A stretch of 6,498 bases of DNA from Hyphomicrobiales bacterium (GCA_015655535.1 JAATEW010000046.1:1-6498); one strand, 5' to 3'; numbered from the stretch's first letter, positions 1 to 6,057 are shown. The notes: generated by a model from the letters alone, not told the origin. Numbers and translations are program-made.

Positions 1-154
1 CGCGCGAGAGATTGACCAGGACGGTCAATTGCGAGGTGCGCAACCCCGACGGGGACAAATGCCGGTCGTAAAGCTGCGTGACCTGACGTGCCGCCTGCCG
101 GATTGCTTGGCAGTTGCAGATAGGGCAGTCGCCTTGCTGCGCTGTTTCAACCAT
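1..154 (-). CDS. MarR-family transcriptional regulator, N-terminal part (runs off left edge)
   Basis: Reading leftward from the ATG at 154-152 gives 51 codons that stay open to the edge of the window, so the C-terminal part is missing. A good ribosome binding site (GGAGA) lies just upstream of the ATG. The segment RQAARQVTQLYDRHLSPSGL followed by RTSQLTVLVNLSR is the usual first helix and entry into the winged helix-turn-helix of MarR proteins; the DNA-recognition helix itself lies outside the window. Before it sits a cysteine cluster, CPICNC (Cys10, Cys13, Cys15). MarR proteins are dimeric cytoplasmic repressors that release DNA on binding small phenolic ligands or on cysteine oxidation. The gene diverges from a MATE exporter across about 100 bases containing an inverted repeat, so it most likely represses both that exporter and itself. 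The family call is firm from the N-terminus and layout; the ligand cannot be told. Confidence 0.85.
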   Translation of the reverse strand, partial: MVETAQQGDCPICNCQAIRQAARQVTQLYDRHLSPSGLRTSQLTVLVNLSR

Positions 155-174
155 TGCAAATCTCCGTGATAGGA

Positions 175-205
175 GCATATACACGTGTTAGTAACGTGCA
201 TATGC
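175..205. promoter_or_regulatory. Inverted-repeat operator, probable MarR binding site
   Basis: The arms GCATATACACGT (175-186) and ACGTGCATATGC (194-205) are complementary at 11 of 12 positions, with a 7-base spacer. It lies between the divergent regulator and exporter genes, 21 bases from the regulator's start codon and 50 from the exporter's. The size and symmetry fit a site for a dimeric winged-helix repressor. An 8-base palindrome ACACGTGT (181-188) lies inside it. A second imperfect dyad (201-212, 10 of 12 matching) overlaps its right edge and a candidate -10 element. The inverted repeat is directly visible; binding by the adjacent MarR protein is inferred from position. Confidence 0.75.
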
Positions 206-208
206 GCG

Positions 209-214
209 TATAGT
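209..214 (+). promoter_or_regulatory. Candidate -10 element of the MATE gene
   Basis: TATAGT matches the TATAAT consensus at five of six positions and lies 41 bases before the exporter's ATG. There is no convincing -35; TGTTAG at 186-191 is 17 bases upstream but weak. A repressor on the neighbouring inverted repeat would cover the -35 zone, which fits simple steric repression. This is a weak call based on the motif alone. Confidence 0.25.
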
Positions 215-255
215 TCCAAATCGTCAAGAGATCTTGGCTGTCAAGGGAACTTGCC

Positions 256-1650
256 ATGGACGCCAAAACCAAACTCCTGCTGGAAGGGTCGATCGGCTGG
301 ACCCTGTTCAGGCTTTCGATGCCGAATATCGCCGTCATGGCGGCGCAAGCCTGTGTCGGCCTCATCGAAACCTATTTCATCGCCTGGCTCGGCACCGACG
401 CGCTTGCCGGAATAGCGATCGTGTTTCCGGTCTTCATGCTGTTTCAGATGATCTCGGCGGGCGCCATGGGCGGCGGGATTTTGTCCGCAGTCGCGCGCGC
501 GCTCGGCGCCGGGCGCAAGGATGAAGCCAACCTTTTGGTCTGGCATGCCGTCGCGCTGGCGCTCGGTCTCGGCATTCTGACGACACTTATCATGTTGCCG
601 GCGGGCCCTAGCCTTTATGGGCTTATGGGCGGCCGGGAGGCGTCGCTCGCCGCCGCCATCGTCTATGCCAATCTGGTCTTCGGCGGCGCGATCCTGCTCT
701 GGCTCTTCAACTCGCTGGCCGCCGTCATCCGCGGCACGGGCAATATGCTTTTGCCGGCCATTGTTGTGATGGGCGGCGTCGTTGTGTTGATCCCGCTGTC
801 GCCGCTGCTGATCTTTGGGCTAGGGCCTCTGCCGCGCCTCGGCATCATCGGGGGCGCCACGGCTGTACTCATCTATTATGCCGTGGGTTCGGCGATCTTT
901 GCGGGCTACATTTGGTCCGGGCGCGGGATCTTGCATCCGCGTTTGAAAATTCCGGCGCTGTCGCTTGCCAAATTGGGGGATATTCTGCGGGTCGGGGCGC
1001 CCGCTTCACTCGTCGCGACGACGACCAATGTGACGATTGCGACGGCGACGGCTTTCGTCGGCACCTATGGTCCGCAGGCCGTCGCGGGATATGGCACAGG
1101 CGCGCGGCTTGAATATCTCCTTGTGCCTTTGGTTTTCGGCCTCGGCGCGCCGCTCGCCGCCATGGTCGGCACGGCGGTGGGCGCGGGCGAATTCCGGCGC
1201 GCTGCAAAAGCGGCCTGGACGGGCGCCTTCATGGCCGGCATCCTGACAGAATTCATCGGCATCGCAGCGGCCTTGTGGCCGCGCGCCTGGCTCGATCTTT
1301 ACGGCACTGATCCGGTGATGATGGATTTCGGCATCCGCTATCTGCAGATCGTCGGTCCTTTCTTCGGCTTCTTTGGATTTGGCCTTGCACTTTATTTCGC
1401 CGCGCAAGGGACAGGCCGCATGCTTTGGCCTCTGGGTGCGGGCATTGCCCGTCTCGCGGTGGCGGCCGGCGGAGGTTTTCTCGCGACGCGTCTCGCCATG
1501 GGAACCACCGGCGTCTATGTCGCCTTGGCCGTGGGGATGATCCTGTTTTGGGGGATCAACGCTTTCGCCGTCTTCTCCGGTGCATGGCTGCGGCATGTGC
1601 CGATGCGACGAGCGTCGGAAGCGCCGGTGATCCTGGCGGTCGCTGAATAA
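256..1650 (+). CDS. MATE-family multidrug efflux transporter
   Basis: This is a 464-residue inner-membrane protein, the usual length for the NorM/DinF class, which exports cationic or amphipathic drugs in exchange for Na+ or H+. It shows about 12 hydrophobic segments arranged as two homologous halves (roughly residues 17-177 and 244-404). The first half carries the typical entry SMPNIAVMAAQ, a GLIETYFIAWLGTDALAG segment and the cytoplasmic loop GAGRKDEAN (84-92). The matching loop in the second half is GAGEFRRAAKAA (309-320). The pseudo-repeat is also seen in GTGNMLLP (160-167) against GTGRMLWP (385-392). The ATG at 256 has AAGGGAA six bases upstream and no competing start. It is transcribed away from a MarR repressor gene, so induction by a ligand of that repressor is likely. 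No clear intrinsic terminator follows. The family is secure; substrate and coupling ion cannot be told. Confidence 0.95.
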   Translation: MDAKTKLLLEGSIGWTLFRLSMPNIAVMAAQACVGLIETYFIAWLGTDALAGIAIVFPVFMLFQMISAGAMGGGILSAVARALGAGRKDEANLLVWHAVALALGLGILTTLIMLPAGPSLYGLMGGREASLAAAIVYANLVFGGAILLWLFNSLAAVIRGTGNMLLPAIVVMGGVVVLIPLSPLLIFGLGPLPRLGIIGGATAVLIYYAVGSAIFAGYIWSGRGILHPRLKIPALSLAKLGDILRVGAPASLVATTTNVTIATATAFVGTYGPQAVAGYGTGARLEYLLVPLVFGLGAPLAAMVGTAVGAGEFRRAAKAAWTGAFMAGILTEFIGIAAALWPRAWLDLYGTDPVMMDFGIRYLQIVGPFFGFFGFGLALYFAAQGTGRMLWPLGAGIARLAVAAGGGFLATRLAMGTTGVYVALAVGMILFWGINAFAVFSGAWLRHVPMRRASEAPVILAVAE

Positions 1651-1689
1651 GGATCAGTGTGTCAAAGGACGCCGCAAAATGGATAGCCA

Positions 1690-1718
1690 TTGAAATTAGA
1701 TAGCTAGCTAGTCATGTT
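1690..1718 (+). promoter_or_regulatory. Candidate sigma-70-like promoter of the small TPR-like gene
   Basis: TTGAAA (1690-1695) matches TTGACA at five of six positions. CATGTT (1713-1718), 17 bases downstream, is a poor -10 (three of six). Transcription would start near 1725, leaving a leader of about 48 bases before the ATG at 1773. It would also make the in-frame GTG at 1725 unusable as a start. The spacer is filled by a TAGCTAGCTA palindrome. The call rests only on motif match and position. Confidence 0.3.
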
Positions 1719-1772
1719 GGAAAAGTGGCTTCAACTGATAGAGCTTGCGCGAAGAGCTGGGATAGGTTTTGC

Positions 1773-2159
1773 ATGAGCGATACCCCACTCCTTGATTACA
1801 ATCTTCTGAACTATTGCGCGAACAACGCCTTTGAAAAAGGGGATTATAAGGAAGCGCTGGCGATCTATTTATTTTTAGCCACAGGCGATGGTAGCCTTGA
1901 GGCGGGGTGGACCGGCTTCTGGGTCGCTAAGTGTTACGAGAAGTTAGGTGATTTGCATTCTGCAAAATACTGGGCTTCCCGGGCATACGAAGAAAACCCA
2001 ACTATCGAGCAATACGTCGAATATAAAAGTTCACTCGACAATATAAATATTGACGATGTGGTAGCTATTTATCGAACCTCTTACGAAGACCATTTTGGAT
2101 CATCTAAAGACCTGCGTGAACAAGCTGTGCGCTTGGGTCGAAAGGTGTGGCCTTCATAG
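1773..2159 (+). CDS. Hypothetical protein with TPR-like helical repeats
   Basis: The product is 128 residues, soluble, with no signal peptide or membrane segment. I do not recognise a named family. Residues about 18-30 (AFEKGDYKEALAIY) and 50-70 (WVAKCYEKLGDLHSAKYWASRAYEE) have the small/large residue spacing of two tetratricopeptide or Sel1-like helix pairs, with the typical GDY/GDL turns. Such repeats usually bind other proteins. I chose the ATG at 1773 because AGG lies six bases upstream; the in-frame GTG at 1725 would add 16 residues of low-complexity start but has poorly spaced GGA and sits about where transcription should begin. By hand count the gene is about 45% G+C, well below its neighbours, and uses AT-ending codons freely, which suggests horizontal gain. 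It stands alone between the exporter and a convergent operon, so context gives no function. Confidence 0.7.
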   Translation: MSDTPLLDYNLLNYCANNAFEKGDYKEALAIYLFLATGDGSLEAGWTGFWVAKCYEKLGDLHSAKYWASRAYEENPTIEQYVEYKSSLDNINIDDVVAIYRTSYEDHFGSSKDLREQAVRLGRKVWPS

Positions 2160-2187
2160 TAGCGCGGATCTAGCGGTCTGCTCCAAT

Positions 2188-2215
2188 TTCAGGAAGGGCG
2201 CGTGAATTCAGGAAG
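2188..2215. repeat. Short direct repeat TTCAGGAAG x2
   Basis: TTCAGGAAG occurs at 2188-2196 and again at 2207-2215, a 19-base period, in the short gap between two convergent genes. Both copies are preceded by A and T bases. No transposase or inverted repeat accompanies it. It could be a small duplication or chance, and no hairpin followed by T residues is visible here. Confidence 0.4.
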
Positions 2216-2221
2216 CGTCAC

Positions 2222-2779
2222 CTATGCAGTGCTCGCCTTATCGGCCACGACCTTTAAAATGGCATCGCGGGTTTCCTTCGGTTTCTGACCATCTGTGTAG
2301 ATCACGATCTTCGCGAGGTCGTGATTGGAGTGATGCCGGACGAAATGTTCGTTGACGCCGGGCGGAAGGTCGGGTCTGCGTTTAAGGAGGACCCTGACGG
2401 ATTCGTCCAAATCCGGCGATGGCAACAATAAAACGACATTCGGATAGGGCGTCAGGGCCTTTTGGACCCGCGCAAAGAGGTCGTCTGTCTCATAGACGGA
2501 ATGCCCCGCGCCGAAATCGATCACGCAATCATGATGCTCCGCCAGCAAACGCTCGACCGCATGGACCTCGAAAGGTTTCCAGTAGCGCAAGACTTCTTCG
2601 AGGCCTTCTTTCTCCCTGATCTCGCGCTCTTTATCTTCATCAAAACCTATTTCCCGATAATAGTCCCACCGCAAATCGTCCATGGAGCATTGCGGCAGAC
2701 CAAGCCTCCTCGCCAGCAATTTCCCTTGCGTGCTTTTGCCCGCACCACTCGGCCCGATCAGGATAATCTCATCGCCCAA
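2222..2779 (-). CDS. P-loop kinase / AAA-type ATPase, shikimate-kinase-like
   Basis: This 185-residue cytoplasmic protein has a textbook Walker A, GPSGAGKST (9-17). An acidic pair follows in SMDDLRW (Asp34-Asp35), placed like the substrate-binding Asp of shikimate kinase. VIDFGAGHSVY (86-96) stands where that family has its Gly-rich Walker-B-like motif, and an Arg pair at 134-135 lies in the likely lid. The end, AKIVIYTDGQKPKETRDAIL, resembles the last strand and helix of shikimate kinases. It departs from true AroK in lacking a clear FR-x-x-E motif and the GGG triplet, and no aromatic-pathway gene adjoins it, so a different small phosphoryl acceptor is possible. It lies 18 bases after the aldo/keto reductase stop and is surely cotranscribed. 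The start is TTG, chosen by its ribosome binding site; no upstream in-frame start exists before a stop. The fold is firm, the substrate unknown. Confidence 0.85.
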   Translation of the reverse strand: MGDEIILIGPSGAGKSTQGKLLARRLGLPQCSMDDLRWDYYREIGFDEDKEREIREKEGLEEVLRYWKPFEVHAVERLLAEHHDCVIDFGAGHSVYETDDLFARVQKALTPYPNVVLLLPSPDLDESVRVLLKRRPDLPPGVNEHFVRHHSNHDLAKIVIYTDGQKPKETRDAILKVVADKASTA

Positions 2780-2785
2780 ATCCTG

Positions 2786-2792
2786 CTCCTTT
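2786..2792 (-). promoter_or_regulatory. Ribosome binding site that fixes the kinase TTG start
   Basis: On the minus strand AAAGGAG is followed after six bases by TTG (2779-2777). The next in-frame ATG is about 33 codons inside the protein, beyond the Walker A motif, so the TTG must be the start. The site lies in the 18-base gap behind the reductase stop codon, favouring translational coupling. Confidence 0.75.
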
Positions 2793-2797
2793 GCGCA

Positions 2798-3757
2798 TCA
2801 TTGAGGTGATGCGGTGCTAGCCTCATCCAAAAGCGCCAAAGCCTCGGCATCGAGCTTGATCTCGGGGGCCTTCGCGATCTCGTTCCATTGCGCGAGGCTC
2901 GTGGCGCTGACGATCGGCGCGGTGATGCTGGGCTGAGCCAAGGCCCAGGCGATCGAGATCTGGGCCGGCGTCGCGTTGAAGCGCGCGGCCACTTCATCAA
3001 TTGCCTTTAAAATATCGAAGCAGCGCTCCGTCGCATATTTCTTCACATAGAAATCGCGCGGCTTGCCGATGATATCGGCTTCGGACCGATATTTGCCGGT
3101 GAGAAACCCGCCCGCCAGAACATAATAGGGAATGACCGCGAGGCCTTCGTCGATGCAGAGCTTTTGCAAGGAGCTCTCGAAGCGCGCGCGATAGGCGAGA
3201 TTGTAATGCGGTTGCAGGCAGGCGTAGCGTGGCAAATGACGCGCCTCGCTCACCTTCAATGCCTCGGCCAAGCGCGGTGCTTCATAGTTCGAGGCGCCGA
3301 CCGCCCGCACTTTGCCAGCTTGCACGAGGCCGGCAAAGGCTTCCAGTGTCTCTTCGAGGGGAGTCTCGGGCAGGTCGCGATGCGTCTGATAGAGATCGAT
3401 ATGATCGGTCTGGAGCCGCCGCAGTGAGTCCTCGACCGCGCTGACGATATGCGCCTTGCCGAGGCCTTTGCCGGCCGCGCCTATATCCATGCCGACCTTG
3501 GTCGCGATGATGATTTTGCCGCGCTTGCCGGTGCGCTTCAGCCATTTGCCGATGATGGTTTCGGATTCGCCGCCCACATGGCCCTCGGCCCAGCGGGAAT
3601 AGACATTGGCCGTATCGATGAAATTGAAGCCCTGATCGACGAAGGCATCGAGCAGGGCGAAGGATGTCGGCTCATCCATGGTCCAGCCGAAGACATTGCC
3701 GCCGAAGACGAGCGGGGCCGTCTCAAGCCCGGTATTGCCGAGGGGGCGTTTATCCAT
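2798..3757 (-). CDS. Aldo/keto reductase
   Basis: This 319-residue cytoplasmic NAD(P)H-dependent oxidoreductase has an (alpha/beta)8 barrel and reduces aldehydes or ketones to alcohols. The catalytic tetrad is complete: Asp48 and Tyr53 in FIDTANVYS, Lys87 in IIIATKVG, and His126 in LYQTHRD. Further family signs are GASNYEA (154-160), LQPHYNLAYR (181-190), and the cofactor-binding tail around TPAQISIAWALAQPSITAPI (263-282) with SATSLAQWNE. The overall form resembles the YajO/YghZ-type bacterial reductases, and length is normal for them. The ATG at 3757 is the only sensible start, though its ribosome binding site is weak (GAAGAG about 14 bases upstream). It is the first gene of an operon with the small kinase. 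The 137-base leader between it and the chemoreceptor gene contains several hairpins. The physiological substrate cannot be read from the sequence. Confidence 0.95.
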   Translation of the reverse strand: MDKRPLGNTGLETAPLVFGGNVFGWTMDEPTSFALLDAFVDQGFNFIDTANVYSRWAEGHVGGESETIIGKWLKRTGKRGKIIIATKVGMDIGAAGKGLGKAHIVSAVEDSLRRLQTDHIDLYQTHRDLPETPLEETLEAFAGLVQAGKVRAVGASNYEAPRLAEALKVSEARHLPRYACLQPHYNLAYRARFESSLQKLCIDEGLAVIPYYVLAGGFLTGKYRSEADIIGKPRDFYVKKYATERCFDILKAIDEVAARFNATPAQISIAWALAQPSITAPIVSATSLAQWNEIAKAPEIKLDAEALALLDEASTASPQ

Positions 3758-3781
3758 TGAACGCGATGATACTCTTCAGGG

Positions 3782-3842
3782 GGCGGCCGCTTTCAGCCGC
3801 CGGGGCGGGCAGGGAGAGGCTTAATCTTCCAAACCTGCCTCT
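3782..3842 (-). other. Hairpin-rich leader between chemoreceptor and reductase genes
   Basis: Three stems can be drawn. GGCGGC/GCCGCC (3782-3787 with 3796-3801) encloses an 8-base loop. AGAGGC/GCCTCT (3815-3820 with 3837-3842) encloses 16 bases. GGCAGG/CCTGCC (3808-3813 with 3834-3839) encloses 20 bases. The last two share bases 3837-3839, so they exclude each other. No run of U follows any of them in the leftward transcript, so none is a standard intrinsic terminator. They may shape the reductase 5' leader or end the chemoreceptor message; both roles are inference. Confidence 0.35.
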
Positions 3843-3883
3843 GGGGCAATCAAAAACTATTCACTTTTTCGCGCACTTGCCTT

Positions 3884-3909
3884 TGGGAGGAAGCTCAGAA
3901 CTCCTCCCA
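3884..3909 (-). other. Hairpin straddling the chemoreceptor stop codon
   Basis: An 8-base-pair stem, TGGGAGGA (3884-3891) with TCCTCCCA (3902-3909), encloses a 10-base loop. In the leftward transcript it covers the last codons of the ancestral chemoreceptor frame (WEEF) and the TGA at 3897-3895. No U tract follows, so it may stabilise the 3' end or assist Rho-dependent termination rather than terminate alone. Confidence 0.35.
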
Positions 3910-5855
3910 GCTTTCTTCGGCCGCCGCTATTTTGGGCTTGCGCAGCGCAGCGCCACCGCCCGTCCTCGAAACGGTTTTCAAGGTCGTGCGGGCAGGGTGC
4001 GGTGCCGCTTTGACTGCCATCGGCTGCGCCGGTTTGACATGGGTGTAGCCGCTGATTTGGAACCGGCCGATCAAGCGCGCCAATTCTTCCGTCTCCTGCA
4101 CCAAGGACCGGCTCGCGGCGGTCGATTGCTCGACCATGGCCGCGTTCTGTTGGGTGACCTGGTCCATTTGATTGATGGCCTATTCACCTGATGCAGGCCC
4201 GTCGCCTGCTCGCCGGCGGAGGCCGCGATTTCGGCGACGACGTCGTTGATGACGCTGACCTGCGCGACGATACGCTCCAGCGCCGCGCCGGTCTCGCCGA
4301 CAAGCGCCACGCCATGATCGACTTGCTGACCGGAGGTGGAAATCAGGCCCTTGATTTCTTTCGCGGCCTCGGCCGAACGCTGCGCCAGGGCCCGGACCTC
4401 GGATGCGACCACGGCGAAACCGCGCCCTGCATCACCCGCCCGCGCGGCCTCGACACCGGCGTTTAAGGCGAGCAAATTGGTCTGGAAGGCGATCTCGTCG
4501 ATGACGCCGATGATTTGATTGATCTGGTGCGCGGATTTCTCGATCCCGCTCATGGCGGTCACGGCGTCATTCACGACCTGCCGCGAGCGCTCGGCATCGG
4601 TTCTGGCTTTGGTGACGATGTCGCGCGCCTGCGTCGAGCCTTCGGCCGTCTTGCGGACGGTAGCGGTGATCTCGTCGAGCGCCGCGGCGGTTTCTTCAAG
4701 GCTCGCGGCCTGCTGTTCGGTCCGCCGCGACAGATCGTCGGCGGCCGTGGCGATTTCATCCGTTCCCGAACGGATCACCTCCGTATTGGTGGCGATGACC
4801 CGCATGGTTTCTTCGAGCCGTGCCAATGTGGCGTTGAAGTCCGACCGCAGCTTTTCATAATCCGCCGCGAATTGATCCTGAAGGCGGAAGGTCAAATCGC
4901 CATTGGAGAGCTTTTCGAGACCGGCAGCCAGAGCCTCGACGACCTCGTTTTGCGCTTGCGTGGCACCGGCCCGTGCCGCTTCATTCTGCCGGCGTTCGTT
5001 TTCGGCCGCGTGGCGTGCCTGCGCCGTTTCGGCTTCGAGTTCGACGCGCCGCAGGGACATGCGCTTCAATTCGACGAGGCCGCGCGATATGCGGCCGATC
5101 TCGTCCTGGCGCTCGGCGCCGGCGATGTCGGTCTCGAGGTCGCCCGCCGCGAGCCGGTCGATATCGGTGACGGTCCGGCGCAGCGGATCGACGATTCCGC
5201 GCGCCAGAAGGGTGGCGACCAAAGCCGTCAAGGCGGCGATGATGCAAACGACGATCCCGGCCTGCAGCATGGCGGAATGGGCTTTTTCGTCGATTTCGTC
5301 GACATAGGCGCCCGTCGCAACGAACCAGTTCCAGGGCCTGAAGGTCATGCCATAGGTGATCTTGGGCTGCGGCTCCGCTTTGCCGGGCTTTGCGAAAGCA
5401 TAACGGACGGCGGCGGCGTCGCGATCTTTGAGGACGCCGACCAGGAGTTTGACGGCGTTTTGACCATCGGGTCCCTTGTCGGCGAGGCCGTTGGTTCCGA
5501 CCAGTTGCGGGCTTACCGGATTCATCAGCCGCATGCCTTGCAAATCATCGACGAAGAAATACCCGGCTCCATTGTCGAATCGCATGGCGGACAGAACGTC
5601 GAAGGCGGCGTTTTTGGCTTGATCCGTGGTCAACCGGCCGGCTTCGGCCTCTCCGTAAAAATGCTTGATCACGCCCAATGCGATTTCGCTTTGCTGGCGT
5701 AGGTCGTTTTCCGTCCCGTCTTCCAAGGCTTGGCGCAATTGCCAGCTCCCCGCTAGGGAGAGCGCGATCAGGCCGATGACGGCGACAAGCGTGATCGCAT
5801 GGATCCGTTTGACGACGGGGATATTGCTCAAAGAGAATGTGGAAGCCTTGCTCAT
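3895..5855 (-). pseudogene. Methyl-accepting chemotaxis protein, broken by a single-base frameshift
   Basis: With one base restored near 4180 this gene would encode about 653 residues, a normal transmembrane chemoreceptor. From the ATG at 5855 (AAGGA six bases upstream) the order is: TM1 (about 18-36); a periplasmic single-Cache sensor (about 45-190, with GYFFVDD and PWNWFVATGAYVDE); TM2 (about 199-218); HAMP (219-272, DPLRRTVTDIDRLAAGDL); a second HAMP-like stretch (305-355); and the signalling coiled coil. The hairpin tip EIAFQTNLLALNAGVEAARA then GRGFAVVASEVRALAQR (about 454-493) is what couples CheA and CheW. After Asn558 the frame changes: 36 unrelated residues lead to a TGA at 4073-4071. 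The lost part (INQMDQVTQQNAAMVEQSTA onward) continues in the next frame and ends SWEEF, a Trp-x-x-Phe tail like the CheR/CheB tether NWETF. As read, the protein keeps the sensor and tip but lacks the end of the returning helix. Sequencing error cannot be excluded. Confidence 0.88.
4177..4184 (-). other. Frameshift point in the chemoreceptor gene
   Basis: Read leftward, the codons GTG AAT (Val-Asn) are followed by AGGCC, where the family pattern V-N-x-A-I-N-Q-M-D needs three bases before GCC but only two are present. Restoring one base, as AGG-GCC (VNRAINQMD) or CAG-GCC (VNQAINQMD), joins the two frames perfectly. There is no slippery heptamer, and slipping back at AAT would meet a TAG, so programmed frameshifting is unlikely. 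Confidence 0.85.
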
Positions 5856-5902
5856 GGACGATCCTTCGGGCCGCGCTTTCGTCAAGACACATGTGATTCA
5901 AA

Positions 5903-5910
5903 ATGGTTAA
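5903..5910 (-). promoter_or_regulatory. TTAACCAT box upstream of the chemoreceptor, possible CtrA site
   Basis: On the minus strand TTAACCAT lies 47 bases before the chemoreceptor ATG, inside the palindrome-containing stretch GGTTAACC (5905-5912). This 8-mer is a described CtrA-type motif in alphaproteobacteria, where CtrA often controls motility and chemotaxis genes. The match is exact, but an 8-mer can occur by chance and the organism is not known, so the role is inferred. No clear -35/-10 pair for the gene is visible. Confidence 0.3.
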
Positions 5911-6057
5911 CCCGCGAGGCCTTACGGATTCATAAACTGCCGAGCTTACGGCGCGCTGGCATCATGGCGAACGGGCGCCTCACGGCAGCGTGTAGCCTGC
6001 GATTTGAACCAAGGGGAGGCTCCATCGGTTACATCTTCGGAAACGAAGGAGACAATT

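Noticed and set aside
25..219. A 64-codon minus-strand frame near the left edge.
   Set aside because: A different minus-strand frame starting at 154 gives a recognisable MarR N-terminus with a proper ribosome binding site, and this one begins inside the operator region.
1006..1596. A 196-codon minus-strand frame opposite the MATE gene.
   Set aside because: The plus-strand frame encodes a clear transporter. The antisense translation is rich in Arg, Gly and Glu without pattern, as expected of a shadow.
1678..1691. Small hairpin AATGG-ATAG-CCATT after the MATE gene as a terminator.
   Set aside because: The stem is only five pairs, mostly weak, and no T run follows.
4177..4184. Programmed ribosomal frameshift in the chemoreceptor.
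   Set aside because: There is no slippery heptamer or obvious stimulatory structure, MCP genes are not known for this, and slipping back at AAT would meet TAG. A plain indel is simpler.
4515..5702. A 395-codon open frame on the plus strand, antisense to the chemoreceptor gene.
   Set aside because: It lies wholly over the MCP coding sequence, whose domains are unmistakable. High G+C third positions commonly create long antisense frames, and the translation has no recognisable motif or ribosome binding site.
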